Shown here: positions 40,367 through 47,977 of the stretch, piece after piece
How positions within the stretch are numbered: position 1 is the stretch's first letter
Layout of the letters: each line of letters begins with the position of its first letter
The notes under the pieces: generated by a model
The model's input: the letters and a program-made list of their open reading frames with translations, nothing else
What the model was told of the DNA's origin: nothing
Databases searched by the model: none
Position numbers and translations under genes: made by a program
DNA from: Acidimicrobiia bacterium
Lineage (GTDB): Bacteria > Actinomycetota > Acidimicrobiia > IMCC26256 > PALSA-610
Length of the DNA: 49,363 bases
Assembly: GCA_017882905.1 (NCBI GenBank)
Contig: JADGOO010000140.1
Location: 1-49,363, forward strand
Direction of reading: 5' to 3'

Positions 40367-41121
40367 ACGCGACGCGGCACGACGCACTGAGCGGCGAAGA
40401 CCGAACGCCGATGGTCGGCGATCCCGAGCTCGCGCTCGAGCTGCGCGACGTGCACGCGGCGTACGGCTCGATCGAAGTGCTCCGCGGTGTGGACCTGGCG
40501 GTGCCATACGGCAAGGTGGTTGCGCTCCTTGGGCCGAACGGCGCCGGCAAGTCGACCACCTTGCGAGTGATCGCGGGTCAGCTTGCGGTCTCTCGGGGCG
40601 ATGTAGGCGTCGCCGGGCGCCGGGTGAACGGCGCGTCACCCGACGAGCTGGCGCGCCGCGGTGTATGCCTCGTGCCCGAGGGAAAGGGCATCTTCCCCAA
40701 CCTCTCGGTGCGCGAGAACCTCTGGATGGCAACCCACGTGGGTGGTTCGCTCGCCTCGATCGAAGCCGTCGCGTACGAGCGCTTCCCGCGCCTCGGCGAG
40801 CGCCGGCGCCAGCTGGCCGGCACGCTGTCGGGTGGCGAGCAACAGATGCTCGCGATGGCGCGCGCGCTGTCGACGAATCCCGCGCTCGTGCTGCTCGACG
40901 AGCTCTCGATGGGGCTGGCACCCCTCGTGGTGGAAGAGCTGTACGAGATCGTGGCGAACATCGCCGAGACGGGTGTCTCGCTGCTCGTGGTGGAGCAGTT
41001 CGCTCGCGCTGTGCTTGGCATCGCCGACTGGGTCGGCATCATGATCCGGGGCCGCATCCAGGAGTTCGCGTCGCCGAGCGCCGTGGAAGCCGACCTTTCG
41101 ACTGCCTATCTGGGTGAATGA
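40363..41121 (+). CDS. livF: LivF-type ABC ATPase of second transporter
   Basis: 252 residues. Walker A GPNGAGKSTTLRV, VCLVPEGKGIFPNLSVRENL, signature LSGGEQQMLAMARAL, Walker B LVLLDELSMGLAP and switch VVEQFA. In Walker B the usual LLDEPS reads LLDELS, a Pro to Leu change next to the catalytic Glu; the Glu itself is kept. It has an extra 20-residue N-terminal extension (NATRHDALSGEDRTPMVGD) compared with the first LivF. GTGA overlap with livG. Confidence 0.92.
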   Translation: MNATRHDALSGEDRTPMVGDPELALELRDVHAAYGSIEVLRGVDLAVPYGKVVALLGPNGAGKSTTLRVIAGQLAVSRGDVGVAGRRVNGASPDELARRGVCLVPEGKGIFPNLSVRENLWMATHVGGSLASIEAVAYERFPRLGERRRQLAGTLSGGEQQMLAMARALSTNPALVLLDELSMGLAPLVVEELYEIVANIAETGVSLLVVEQFARAVLGIADWVGIMIRGRIQEFASPSAVEADLSTAYLGE

Positions 41122-41519
41122 GGGATGAGTCAGCGATGAGCGAGACCACCGACCGTGCCGCGCAGTTCAAGTCCGAGATCGCGGAGATGAAGCTGCGGAC
41201 CGGGCGCGCCAACATCGAGACCCTGCTCCAGTCTCTCGGCGCGGTGCTGATGGTGGTGGGGATCGTGATCGCGTTGCTTGCCTATCGGGCGTCGCTCGAC
41301 GTCACGGCGACGCTCGGCTCCAACGTCGACGTGCTCGATTCGAACTCCTACACGCCACTCGCGATCGCGGGGCTCGCCATCAGCGTCAGCGGCGGCTTCT
41401 TGTTCCTGCGCTACTCGCTCGCGAAGTTCCTGCGCTTCTGGCTGCTGCGCCAGATCTATGAGCAGCGTGTGGCGCTCGACGCGTCGCGGGCAGAGGCGGG
41501 TGAGCCGGGTCCGGCCTGA
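41118..41519 (+). CDS. Small two-helix membrane protein at the end of the second liv operon
   Basis: 133 residues. An amphipathic N-terminal helix (AAQFKSEIAEMKLRTGRANI) is followed by two transmembrane helices: SLGAVLMVVGIVIALLAY and YTPLAIAGLAISVSGGFLFL. A basic cytoplasmic C-terminal helix follows (KFLRFWLLRQIYEQRVALDA). The ATG overlaps the livF stop, so it is co-expressed with the transporter; an ATG at 41136 (MSETTD) is an alternative. I do not recognise a family. It may be an accessory subunit of the ABC transporter, which is inference from context. Confidence 0.65.
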   Translation: MRDESAMSETTDRAAQFKSEIAEMKLRTGRANIETLLQSLGAVLMVVGIVIALLAYRASLDVTATLGSNVDVLDSNSYTPLAIAGLAISVSGGFLFLRYSLAKFLRFWLLRQIYEQRVALDASRAEAGEPGPA

Positions 41520-41523
41520 AGGC

Positions 41524-42687
41524 TCAGTGCGTGGGTACGCCGTAGCGCTCGACGTAGCCGGCGAAGCGGGCGGCGATCTCTCGGCGGTCGAGACCGAAAT
41601 CGGCGAGCGAGTAGCCGTGCACGCCGAGCGCTCCCTTCGGATGTTCGGCGATGTACGCCGACATCGCCGCACGGGCGGTCGGGTCGACGCTCCGCACGTC
41701 GTCACCGCCGCATCCGGCGTAGATGGTCTCGACCGTCGTCAGCGGATCGCGAACGAAGTCGTCGTACTGCACGTCGAGGATCGGGAACGAGGGTTTGCGG
41801 GCCCGGAAGTCGTCGATGCGAGCGATCGACTCTTCGAGCATCGCCGTCCAGTGCTCGGCGATGTAGGCGTGGTGATCAGCGTCACTGAAGGTGGCCGACA
41901 GCGCACTGATGAGACTGCAGACCGAGCCGCACAGCTCGACGGGGTCGCGGTGCAACAGCACGAGGCGGGCATCGGGGTACACGTTGGTGAGCGCGTCGAG
42001 GGCGATCGCATGGTGTGGGCTCTTGAGCGTCCAGCGGCCACGCGCGCCGCCGTGTTGGAGTATCTGGAGTACGAGGCGGTGGTACTCGTAGGCCGAGGTC
42101 TGGTCGGTGCCGAGCAACCACCGCCCGTAGCTCGGCACGTTCGTGATCGCTTCCCACGACAGGCTCTTGAAGTCCTGGCTCATCACCGCGATGCACTCGG
42201 TGGGCCCATCTGGCTCTTCGTGATGGATCGCGCGCACTCGCGGGTTGAGCTGTTCGAGCATGTCGCCGCCGATGCGCGCGATGTCGATGCGCGAGTCGGT
42301 GTGCAGCGTGTCGGGTGTGGGCGGCGGAACGCTGTCGCCCGCTTCCCAGCGCAGCAGCGCCCGGTTGCGGTGATCCTGTTCGAGCAGCGCGCTCAGGAAC
42401 GTGGTTCCGGCTCGAAACATGCCGATCACGACGAGCGGCGCGTCGATGCGCTCGTGCGCCACCTCCGGGTGCCGGCGCGCCCAGTCGACGACCTTCAGCC
42501 GGTTCACCAGGCTGGCGACGACAGTGCCTGGGATGGCTGCCACGCCGATGTCGTTGAGCTGCGCTTCGGCGTTGACCGACTCGCAGTAGTGCGCAAGGCC
42601 CTCGCGGAAGCTGTCGCTGCCGAAGTCGTCGAGCTGCGCGGTGGCGCACGCCTGGGCGCACAGGTCGTCGACCGCCAGTGCCTGCAT
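41524..42687 (-). CDS. Sulfotransferase family protein (Sulfotransfer_3-like)
   Basis: 387 residues. The PAPS-binding 5' loop is VVIGMFRAGTTFLSALLEQD and the 3'-phosphate-binding region is LVLLHRDPVELCGSVCSLIS. RWTLKSPHHAIALDAL (the LKSP-H core) fits the Stf0/LPS-type bacterial sulfotransferase group. The 5' loop has Arg where many members have Lys or Arg-Ser-G. It transfers sulfate from PAPS to an unknown acceptor, perhaps a lipid or steroid-like molecule. The ATG at 42687 was chosen; upstream frame residues look non-coding. It is convergent with the liv operon 4 bases away and downstream of a TetR gene. Confidence 0.82.
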   Translation of the reverse strand: MQALAVDDLCAQACATAQLDDFGSDSFREGLAHYCESVNAEAQLNDIGVAAIPGTVVASLVNRLKVVDWARRHPEVAHERIDAPLVVIGMFRAGTTFLSALLEQDHRNRALLRWEAGDSVPPPTPDTLHTDSRIDIARIGGDMLEQLNPRVRAIHHEEPDGPTECIAVMSQDFKSLSWEAITNVPSYGRWLLGTDQTSAYEYHRLVLQILQHGGARGRWTLKSPHHAIALDALTNVYPDARLVLLHRDPVELCGSVCSLISALSATFSDADHHAYIAEHWTAMLEESIARIDDFRARKPSFPILDVQYDDFVRDPLTTVETIYAGCGGDDVRSVDPTARAAMSAYIAEHPKGALGVHGYSLADFGLDRREIAARFAGYVERYGVPTH

Positions 42688-42736
42688 CGTTCGCCGTCCG
42701 CAGCTCGCGCCCGAGGTCGGCCCCCGGGTCGCAGGC

Positions 42737-42765
42737 AACGTACTAAGCACCTTTCTTTATGTCAA
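42737..42765 (-). promoter_or_regulatory. Sulfotransferase promoter, TTGACA-17-TACGTT
   Basis: Read on the minus strand, TTGACA (42765-42760) and TACGTT (42742-42737) have a 17-base spacer. The spacer contains AGAAAGGTGCTTAG, matching 13 of 14 bases in the livK2 promoter. The -35 lies in the first of three ATGTC-ACG repeats. Confidence 0.65.
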
Positions 42766-42799
42766 CGCCTCTTCATGTCGACGTCGGTCCATGTCAACG
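42759..42799 (-). repeat. Three 9-bp direct repeats at 16-bp spacing
   Basis: ATGTCAACG (42759), ATGTCGACG (42775) and ATGTCAACG (42791) recur at exactly 16 bases. They span the -35 of the sulfotransferase promoter and the stop codon of the TetR gene, and look like regulator-binding iterons. Confidence 0.6.
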
Positions 42800-43450
42800 T
42801 CGCTTGCCGGCGCGACCGAGCGGCGCCGACATCGCCGCCGCGATCATCGCCACGAGGTTGGCCACGAACAGGTCCTGATCGAGCTGAGGGCGGCTGCGAT
42901 GGCCGCGGCGGCCGAGCACCCGTGCGCGGTCGGCCACGGCGCGCAGGATGAACCCGGTGGCGAGTGCGAAGCGCTCGAGCGCGATGTCGGGGGCGACCGC
43001 AGCCATGCGCTCACCGAGCAGGTCGTACACGGGGTAGCCGCCCGTGCGGGCGAGGAGCGCGCTCACGTCGGCATCGAGCGTCGTCGGATCTTCCTGCACG
43101 AGCTCGGCGAGGATCTGGAGGAAGCAGCGGCCCCGCCAGCCGCTCTCGGCCAGCTCGGTGGCGGGTCGAACGATGGCTTCGACCACCGACTGCACATCGT
43201 GCTCGGGTCGCAGCCGCGCGATCTCGAGCAGCTCGCCTTCGCGCCGGGCGAGGAAGTCGACGTGTTGTTCGAGCACCGCGCAGAGCACGCCCGCCCGGGA
43301 GCCGAAGTGGTAGTAGAGGGCGCCCCGATTGCGCTGCCCCGCCCGCCTCGTGATGTCGATCAGTGACGCGGTGTACACGCCGTCGGCCGCGAAGGCTCGT
43401 GTGGCCTCGTCGACGAGCCGCCGGCGCGTGACCGAGGCATCCGAGGGCAT
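42794..43450 (-). CDS. TetR/AcrR-family regulator
   Basis: 218 residues. The N-terminal helix-turn-helix reads VTRRRLVDEATRAFAADGVY, IDITRRAGQRNRGALYYHFG and VLCAVLEQHV; the ligand domain is all-helical with WRGRCFLQILAELVQEDP. It is a typical one-component TetR repressor. ATG 43450 starts MPSDASVTRR, 8 bases after TAGGGT. The gene sits immediately upstream of the sulfotransferase and shares its strand, so it may control the sulfotransferase and perhaps the second liv operon through the repeated motifs (inference). Confidence 0.88.
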   Translation of the reverse strand: MPSDASVTRRRLVDEATRAFAADGVYTASLIDITRRAGQRNRGALYYHFGSRAGVLCAVLEQHVDFLARREGELLEIARLRPEHDVQSVVEAIVRPATELAESGWRGRCFLQILAELVQEDPTTLDADVSALLARTGGYPVYDLLGERMAAVAPDIALERFALATGFILRAVADRARVLGRRGHRSRPQLDQDLFVANLVAMIAAAMSAPLGRAGKRR

Positions 43451-43590
43451 CGCCCACGACCCTACTGGCCGTGCGCGAGCCACCGACGCTCCGGAACGGC
43501 CGTGCCGTTGATCTCGGGTGAGAGCACGCAAACTGGGGTAAGCCCGGCTGAGAGAGATGTCACGTCGTGTACGGGCAGTGCAGGGGGTCC

Positions 43591-43621
43591 TTGACCTCGC
43601 GCGCGGAGTGCGGCCTAATGC
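43591..43621 (+). promoter_or_regulatory. Possible promoter TTGACC...TAATGC
   Basis: TTGACC (43591-43596) and TAATGC (43616-43621) with a 19-base spacer lie upstream of the small zinc-ribbon gene, giving a 5' leader of about 20 bases that contains the GGAGGGG ribosome site. Confidence 0.35.
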
Positions 43622-43647
43622 GAGACGCAGAGTCGGAGGGGATATCG

Positions 43648-43857
43648 ATGGGTGCCGTGTTCTACTTCTGCGCCGGGTGCGGACAGCGCTTCGACGTGAA
43701 TCTGGATCGTCCGACCGCGCCGAGCACGGTGCGCACGCAAGACGGTCGCGATCTATGGGTGTTGCAGGTCGAAGGCGTGGAAGTGCACCGCTGCGACATG
43801 ACCGACTCGAGCGCCATCGGCGGCCAGCTGATCGCGGCCGCGCCCGCCGGCCGCTGA
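43648..43857 (+). CDS. Small zinc-ribbon-like protein
   Basis: 69 residues starting MGAVFYFCAGCGQRFDVNLD and ending with VEGVEVHRCDMTDSSAIGGQ. CAGC near the N-terminus and an HRC later are candidate zinc ligands. A strong Shine-Dalgarno (GGAGGGG) lies 6 bases before the ATG. Not a family I recognise; it is probably a small cytoplasmic metal-binding or protein-binding module. Confidence 0.6.
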   Translation: MGAVFYFCAGCGQRFDVNLDRPTAPSTVRTQDGRDLWVLQVEGVEVHRCDMTDSSAIGGQLIAAAPAGR

Positions 43858-43911
43858 CGCGAACCCTCGCCGCACGACGCCGGCTCGGGCGGTCTCACGC
43901 GCCCATCGTGG

Positions 43912-44862
43912 TCACGACCCGCTGGTGCGGTCGCGCTGCGCTTCAGTCGGTTCGTTGCCGCCGGCCGCCTGCGCGCGTTGCGCGACCGACAGCACATTCG
44001 TCATCACTTCGCCGAAGGCCTCGGGATCCGAGAGCAGCCACCCATGACTTCCCGATACCGTGTGCACGTCGGTGGCACCGACTGCGGCGACGAGCGAGTC
44101 GATCGACAGGCGGCCGATGATCTGATCGCTCGCCCCCCACACGACCACGACCGGAACGCCTCGGCGCTTCAGCACCTCGAGCTCGTCGGTGAGGTCGGCG
44201 AACCGCGCGAGGTTCGCCGTGTGCCAGACCGCGCGCGGGTTCGCGAGAGCGTTCGCGATCGCGTCGCGCATGATCACGGGGAGCACGCGCCGAACCTGGC
44301 GCAGGGGTAACACGTCGCGCGGGAAGTGCAGACCCCAATCCCACAGCGGGCGAGATCGCATCGTCTCCACGATCGAGCCGTTCTCGCGCCACGCCGATCC
44401 GCCGATGGAGTCGATCAGCACGAGGGCGCGCACCAGATCGGGTCGGTCGTAGGTCAGGCGGATCGCCACGCCGCCACCGAACGAGTGACCGATCAACACC
44501 ACCGGACCGTGTTCGCCCAGGGCGTCGAGGAGCTGAGTGACCCATGTGGCGAAGTCGCCCAGCGTGGCGGCTTCGGTGTCGGGAAGCGCCGCGGTGCCGC
44601 CGTGACCCGGCAACGCAGGCGCGAGCACGCGAAAGCCGCGCTGCACGAGTCGCTTGAGGGCCGCTTTGTAGGTGCGATGCGACAGCGCCCAGCCGTGCAG
44701 GAACACGACGGCCGGATCCTGGTCGTGGCCCGCAACCCCATAGTGCGCGGCCCGGCCGTCAACCAGCGTCGTGCGCCACTCGAGGAAGGCGGATCCCTGG
44801 TCGGTCGGCTCGGCGCCCAACGAGCGCGTGGCCACGCTGGCCATCGGCGATGCGTCCACCAC
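43912..44862 (-). CDS. Alpha/beta-fold hydrolase
   Basis: 316 residues. Oxyanion-loop FLHGWALSHRTY, nucleophile elbow GHSFGGG, acid WGASDQII and His in VSGSHGWLLSDPEAFGEV. It looks like a full Ser-Asp-His enzyme of the esterase/epoxide-hydrolase group; the substrate is unknown. GTG 44862 gives MVDASPMASV; ATG 44844 (MASVATR) is also possible. It is followed on the same strand by no close partner; the upstream same-strand gene is a Tyr phosphatase 60 bases away. Confidence 0.85.
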   Translation of the reverse strand: MVDASPMASVATRSLGAEPTDQGSAFLEWRTTLVDGRAAHYGVAGHDQDPAVVFLHGWALSHRTYKAALKRLVQRGFRVLAPALPGHGGTAALPDTEAATLGDFATWVTQLLDALGEHGPVVLIGHSFGGGVAIRLTYDRPDLVRALVLIDSIGGSAWRENGSIVETMRSRPLWDWGLHFPRDVLPLRQVRRVLPVIMRDAIANALANPRAVWHTANLARFADLTDELEVLKRRGVPVVVVWGASDQIIGRLSIDSLVAAVGATDVHTVSGSHGWLLSDPEAFGEVMTNVLSVAQRAQAAGGNEPTEAQRDRTSGS

Positions 44863-44922
44863 GCCATCGTGGCCTGCGACCGTTGCGCCCGGTAGGGCCC
44901 AACGTCCCGGCGGTGACCGATG

Positions 44923-45678
44923 TCAGGAACGTTCGAGGAACGACGCGCGCAGGAACGGGATCGCGGAGTCGACGTCGTTGGCGGCCGCCCAACCCGACAG
45001 CGACCCGTAGTCGGATCGGAGCCCGTCGAGGAAGCGGCGCATCGCTACGGGCTCGGCCGCGACGAGCGCCGGAACGGCTCGGCGCAGTCGTTCCCGGTCG
45101 TCGGGGTACTGCGCGAGGAGCCACGCGCTGAAGCGTCGCATCGGTCGGGCGCTCAGCGCGTAGTCGGCCACGATCGTGTCGTCTTCGACTCCGAGGAGGC
45201 CGAGCAGCAGGGCGCTCACGATGCCCGTGCGGTCCTTGCCGGCGCTGCAGTGCACGACGGCGGGCGCGGCGTTCGGATCGGTGAGGATCGCCACGACCTC
45301 GATGATGGCCTCGGTGCCCGATTCGAACATGTCGCGGTACCGCGTGGCGACGAAGGCCGGGTTCGACCACTCCGCGAGCTCGTCGAGCCCCGGGACGAGA
45401 TCCACCATCGGCAACGCATGGCACCGCGCACCCGTGATGCTGTCGACGTAGCTCGCGTGGCGCTCGCTCGGCGCCCGAAGATCGATCACGCTGCGCAGAC
45501 CGAGCTCGTTGAGCGCATCGCCGTCCTGAGGGGTGAGGTCGTGCGGACCGTCGGCGCGAAACAGGCGTCGCCACCGGACAGTGCGTCCCCACTCGCCGGC
45601 GTAGCCACCGAGGTCGCGGAAGTTGAAGCAGCCGTCGAGGTGGAGATGGCGGCGCGGGTTGGCGATCGCGACGGTCAC
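44923..45678 (-). CDS. Tyrosine-protein phosphatase (Y_phosphatase3 / MptpB-like)
   Basis: 251 residues. The N-terminus has LDGCFNFRDLGGYAGEWGRT and LFRADGPHDLTPQDGDALNE. The catalytic P-loop is VVHCSAGKDRTGIVSALLLG, the CX5R signature HCSAGKDRT of the PF13350 family. Members act on phosphotyrosine, phosphoserine or phosphoinositides. A Ser/Thr kinase gene is in the same window but 43 kb away. The GTG at 45678 was chosen; the frame is open upstream as shadow. A 41-residue membrane ORF ends 4 bases upstream. Confidence 0.92.
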   Translation of the reverse strand: MTVAIANPRRHLHLDGCFNFRDLGGYAGEWGRTVRWRRLFRADGPHDLTPQDGDALNELGLRSVIDLRAPSERHASYVDSITGARCHALPMVDLVPGLDELAEWSNPAFVATRYRDMFESGTEAIIEVVAILTDPNAAPAVVHCSAGKDRTGIVSALLLGLLGVEDDTIVADYALSARPMRRFSAWLLAQYPDDRERLRRAVPALVAAEPVAMRRFLDGLRSDYGSLSGWAAANDVDSAIPFLRASFLERS

Positions 45679-45682
45679 AGCA

Positions 45683-45808
45683 TCACCGGGTGGCTGCCTC
45701 GAGCTTCGCGGCCACCCTGAAGCTCGCCGCGGCGACGCACGCGGCCGCGGTGACCAGCAACGCGACCTGTATGGACTGTCGAGGTGTTCGCGTTCGCACG
45801 ATGCGCAT
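45683..45808 (-). CDS. Small membrane peptide upstream of the Tyr phosphatase
   Basis: 41 residues: a basic N-terminus (MRIVRTRTPRQS) followed by a hydrophobic segment IQVALLVTAAACVAAASFRV. It ends in a basic helix. Third positions are mostly G/C from the hydrophobic part on. It stops 4 bases before the GTG of the phosphatase gene, so the two are probably co-translated. CACGGT lies 6 bases before its ATG, close to the local leaderless -10 pattern. Its function is unknown; it may anchor or regulate the phosphatase. Confidence 0.45.
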   Translation of the reverse strand: MRIVRTRTPRQSIQVALLVTAAACVAAASFRVAAKLEAATR

Positions 45809-45914
45809 GCGTCGACCGTGACAGAGTGAGGCGACTTGCCGCGTACATCGCGGTGGCGCGCCCGTGAACTGGGAGTGGCGACGCGGGTGGATCGCCCCGC
45901 ACGACCCGGGCGCC

Positions 45915-45920
45915 TATGAT
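45915..45920 (+). promoter_or_regulatory. -10 element TATGAT of leaderless helicase transcript
   Basis: TATGAT ends 7 bases before the GTG at 45928. The ATG inside it (45916) is in frame, but a transcript starting at the GTG would not contain it, so GTG 45928 is the preferred start. Confidence 0.45.
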
Positions 45921-45927
45921 CGAACGC

Positions 45928-47967
45928 GTGTTCCCAGCTCTGGCGCGACTCAACGAGGAGCAGCACGCGGCGGCCACCTTCGAGGGCGACCAGCTGCGGA
46001 TCCTGGCCGGCGCGGGCACCGGCAAGACCACCGCGCTGACCGCACGGGTGGCGTGGCTCGTCGACAGCGGCATCCAGCCCGAGCGGATCATGGCGCTCAC
46101 ATTCACGCGCCGCGCCGCGCGCGAGATGGTGCACCGCACCGCCACGCTCTTGGCCGAGTCGTCGGCATCCACCCGGTCGCGCCGGCGCAGTCGGGTGTTG
46201 GGCGGCACATTTCACTCGGTCGCGCACCGCGCACTGCGGCGGCATGCCGCCGCAGTCGGGCTGCCCGAAGGGTTCTCGATGCTCGACTCCGGCGACGCCG
46301 CCGACGTGGTCGACATGGTGCGCGACGAGCACGGCGTGGCCAAGGCCGGTCGCCGGTTCCCGCGCAAGGCCACGTTGCTCGACGTGTACTCGCGGGCGGT
46401 CAACACGCAACGACCGCTGTCGGTCGTGATCGACGAAGTGGCGCCGTGGTGCGTGGAGCACCTCGAGGCGATCGCCGACATCTGTCGCGGCTACGTGGCG
46501 CGCAAGCGCCTCCTCGGCCTCGTCGACTTCGACGATCTCTTGCTCTACTGGCGAGCCGCCGCGGCCGATGATCGCCTGGGGCCCCGTCTCGCCTCCGAGA
46601 TCGATCACATCTGTGTCGACGAGTACCAAGACGTCAATGCGCTCCAGGTGGATGTGCTGCGCGCGTTGCGGCGCACCGATCCGCGTCTCACCGTGGTGGG
46701 CGACGACTCGCAGGCCGTCTATGGCTTTCGCGGCGCGAGCCCGCGTCACCTCCTCGACATCGCGACGGTGTTCCCGTCGATCGCCACGATCCTGCTCGAG
46801 CGCAACTACCGGTCGGTGCAGCCGATCCTCGATGTTGCCAACGCGATCAGTGATGGTGCCCCCGAGGGCTTCATGACCCGGCTGCACACGACGGCCGTCG
46901 ACGGTGCGCGGCCGCAGCTCGTGCGCTGCGGCGACGAAGACGCGCAGGTCGACGCGGTCTGCGATCGGATCCTGGCTCATCGTGAAGAGGGGATCGCGCT
47001 GCGCGAGCAAGCCGTGCTCGTGCGCGCCGCGCATCACAGCGACCTGCTCGAGCTCGAGTTGTCACGCCGGCGCATCCCTTACGTGAAGTACGGCGGCCTG
47101 CGCTTCCTCGAAGCCGCCCACGTCAAAGATCTCATCTGCCTGTTCCGTCTCGCCGACAACCCCCGCGACGAGCTCGCCTGGTTCCGGCTGCTCCAGCTCG
47201 TCGAAGGCGTCGGCCCGGTGCGGGCCCGGCGGGCGATCGAAGCGCTCGGTGTCGACCAGCCCGGAACCGATGCCGAGATCCTCATGCGTTGGCCACTCGC
47301 CGCGGAACAGCTCCCGGCTCCGTCGCGCCGCACGGCCGACGCCTTCATCGTGGCGCTGCGGCGCGCCGACGGCGAGTCGATCGGCGCGCACGGCGAGCGG
47401 CTCCGCGATGCGCTGTCCCCGTTGATCGCCGCCGCGTACACCGACGCGAGCGCGCGGCTCGCCGACCTCGATGCGCTCACGACCGCGGCGCACAGTGCCA
47501 TACGTCTGTCCGACGTGGCCGCCGACCTCACGCTCGAGCCACCGAGCTCCACGGGCGACCTCGCCGGTGAACCGGCGATCGATGAGGATTGGCTCGTGAT
47601 CTCGACCGTGCACTCCGCCAAGGGTCTCGAGTGGGACGTGGTGCACGTGCTCAACGCCGCCGACGGCAACTTCCCGTCGGACATGGCGCTCACATCGAAG
47701 GAAGGGCTCGAAGAGGAGCGCCGACTCTTCTATGTGGCCATGACCCGCCCTCGCCGACATCTGCACGTGTACGTGCCGCTGCGGTTCCACTACCGGCCGC
47801 GCGGGCGCGACGATGACCACACGTTCGGTCAGCCGAGCCGGTTCCTCTCCGAGCACGTGACCCAGTGCTTCGACACCAGCACCGCCACGTGCGCCGAGAG
47901 TCCGCCGGTCGTCTCGATCGACGCCGGGATCCGTGTGGGTGTCGAGCTCGAAGCGCTCTGGAGCTGA
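45928..47967 (+). CDS. UvrD/PcrA-like superfamily 1 helicase
   Basis: About 679 residues. Motifs in order: Q-motif LNEEQHAAA, Walker A AGAGTGKTTALTARV, Ia LTFTRRAAREM, II CVDEYQDVNALQ, III LTVVGDDSQAVYGFRGA, IV LERNYRSVQPIL, V STVHSAKGLEWDVVHV and VI EEERRLFYVAMTRPR. It is a 3'-5' DNA helicase of the UvrD/PcrA/Rep group; at about 680 residues it is shorter than actinobacterial UvrD1 and may be UvrD2-like without its HRDC domain. The C-terminal tail after motif VI is short. The in-frame ATG at 45916 lies inside the -10 and is not preferred. Confidence 0.9.
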   Translation: MFPALARLNEEQHAAATFEGDQLRILAGAGTGKTTALTARVAWLVDSGIQPERIMALTFTRRAAREMVHRTATLLAESSASTRSRRRSRVLGGTFHSVAHRALRRHAAAVGLPEGFSMLDSGDAADVVDMVRDEHGVAKAGRRFPRKATLLDVYSRAVNTQRPLSVVIDEVAPWCVEHLEAIADICRGYVARKRLLGLVDFDDLLLYWRAAAADDRLGPRLASEIDHICVDEYQDVNALQVDVLRALRRTDPRLTVVGDDSQAVYGFRGASPRHLLDIATVFPSIATILLERNYRSVQPILDVANAISDGAPEGFMTRLHTTAVDGARPQLVRCGDEDAQVDAVCDRILAHREEGIALREQAVLVRAAHHSDLLELELSRRRIPYVKYGGLRFLEAAHVKDLICLFRLADNPRDELAWFRLLQLVEGVGPVRARRAIEALGVDQPGTDAEILMRWPLAAEQLPAPSRRTADAFIVALRRADGESIGAHGERLRDALSPLIAAAYTDASARLADLDALTTAAHSAIRLSDVAADLTLEPPSSTGDLAGEPAIDEDWLVISTVHSAKGLEWDVVHVLNAADGNFPSDMALTSKEGLEEERRLFYVAMTRPRRHLHVYVPLRFHYRPRGRDDDHTFGQPSRFLSEHVTQCFDTSTATCAESPPVVSIDAGIRVGVELEALWS

Positions 47968-47977
47968 GCGCGCCGCC

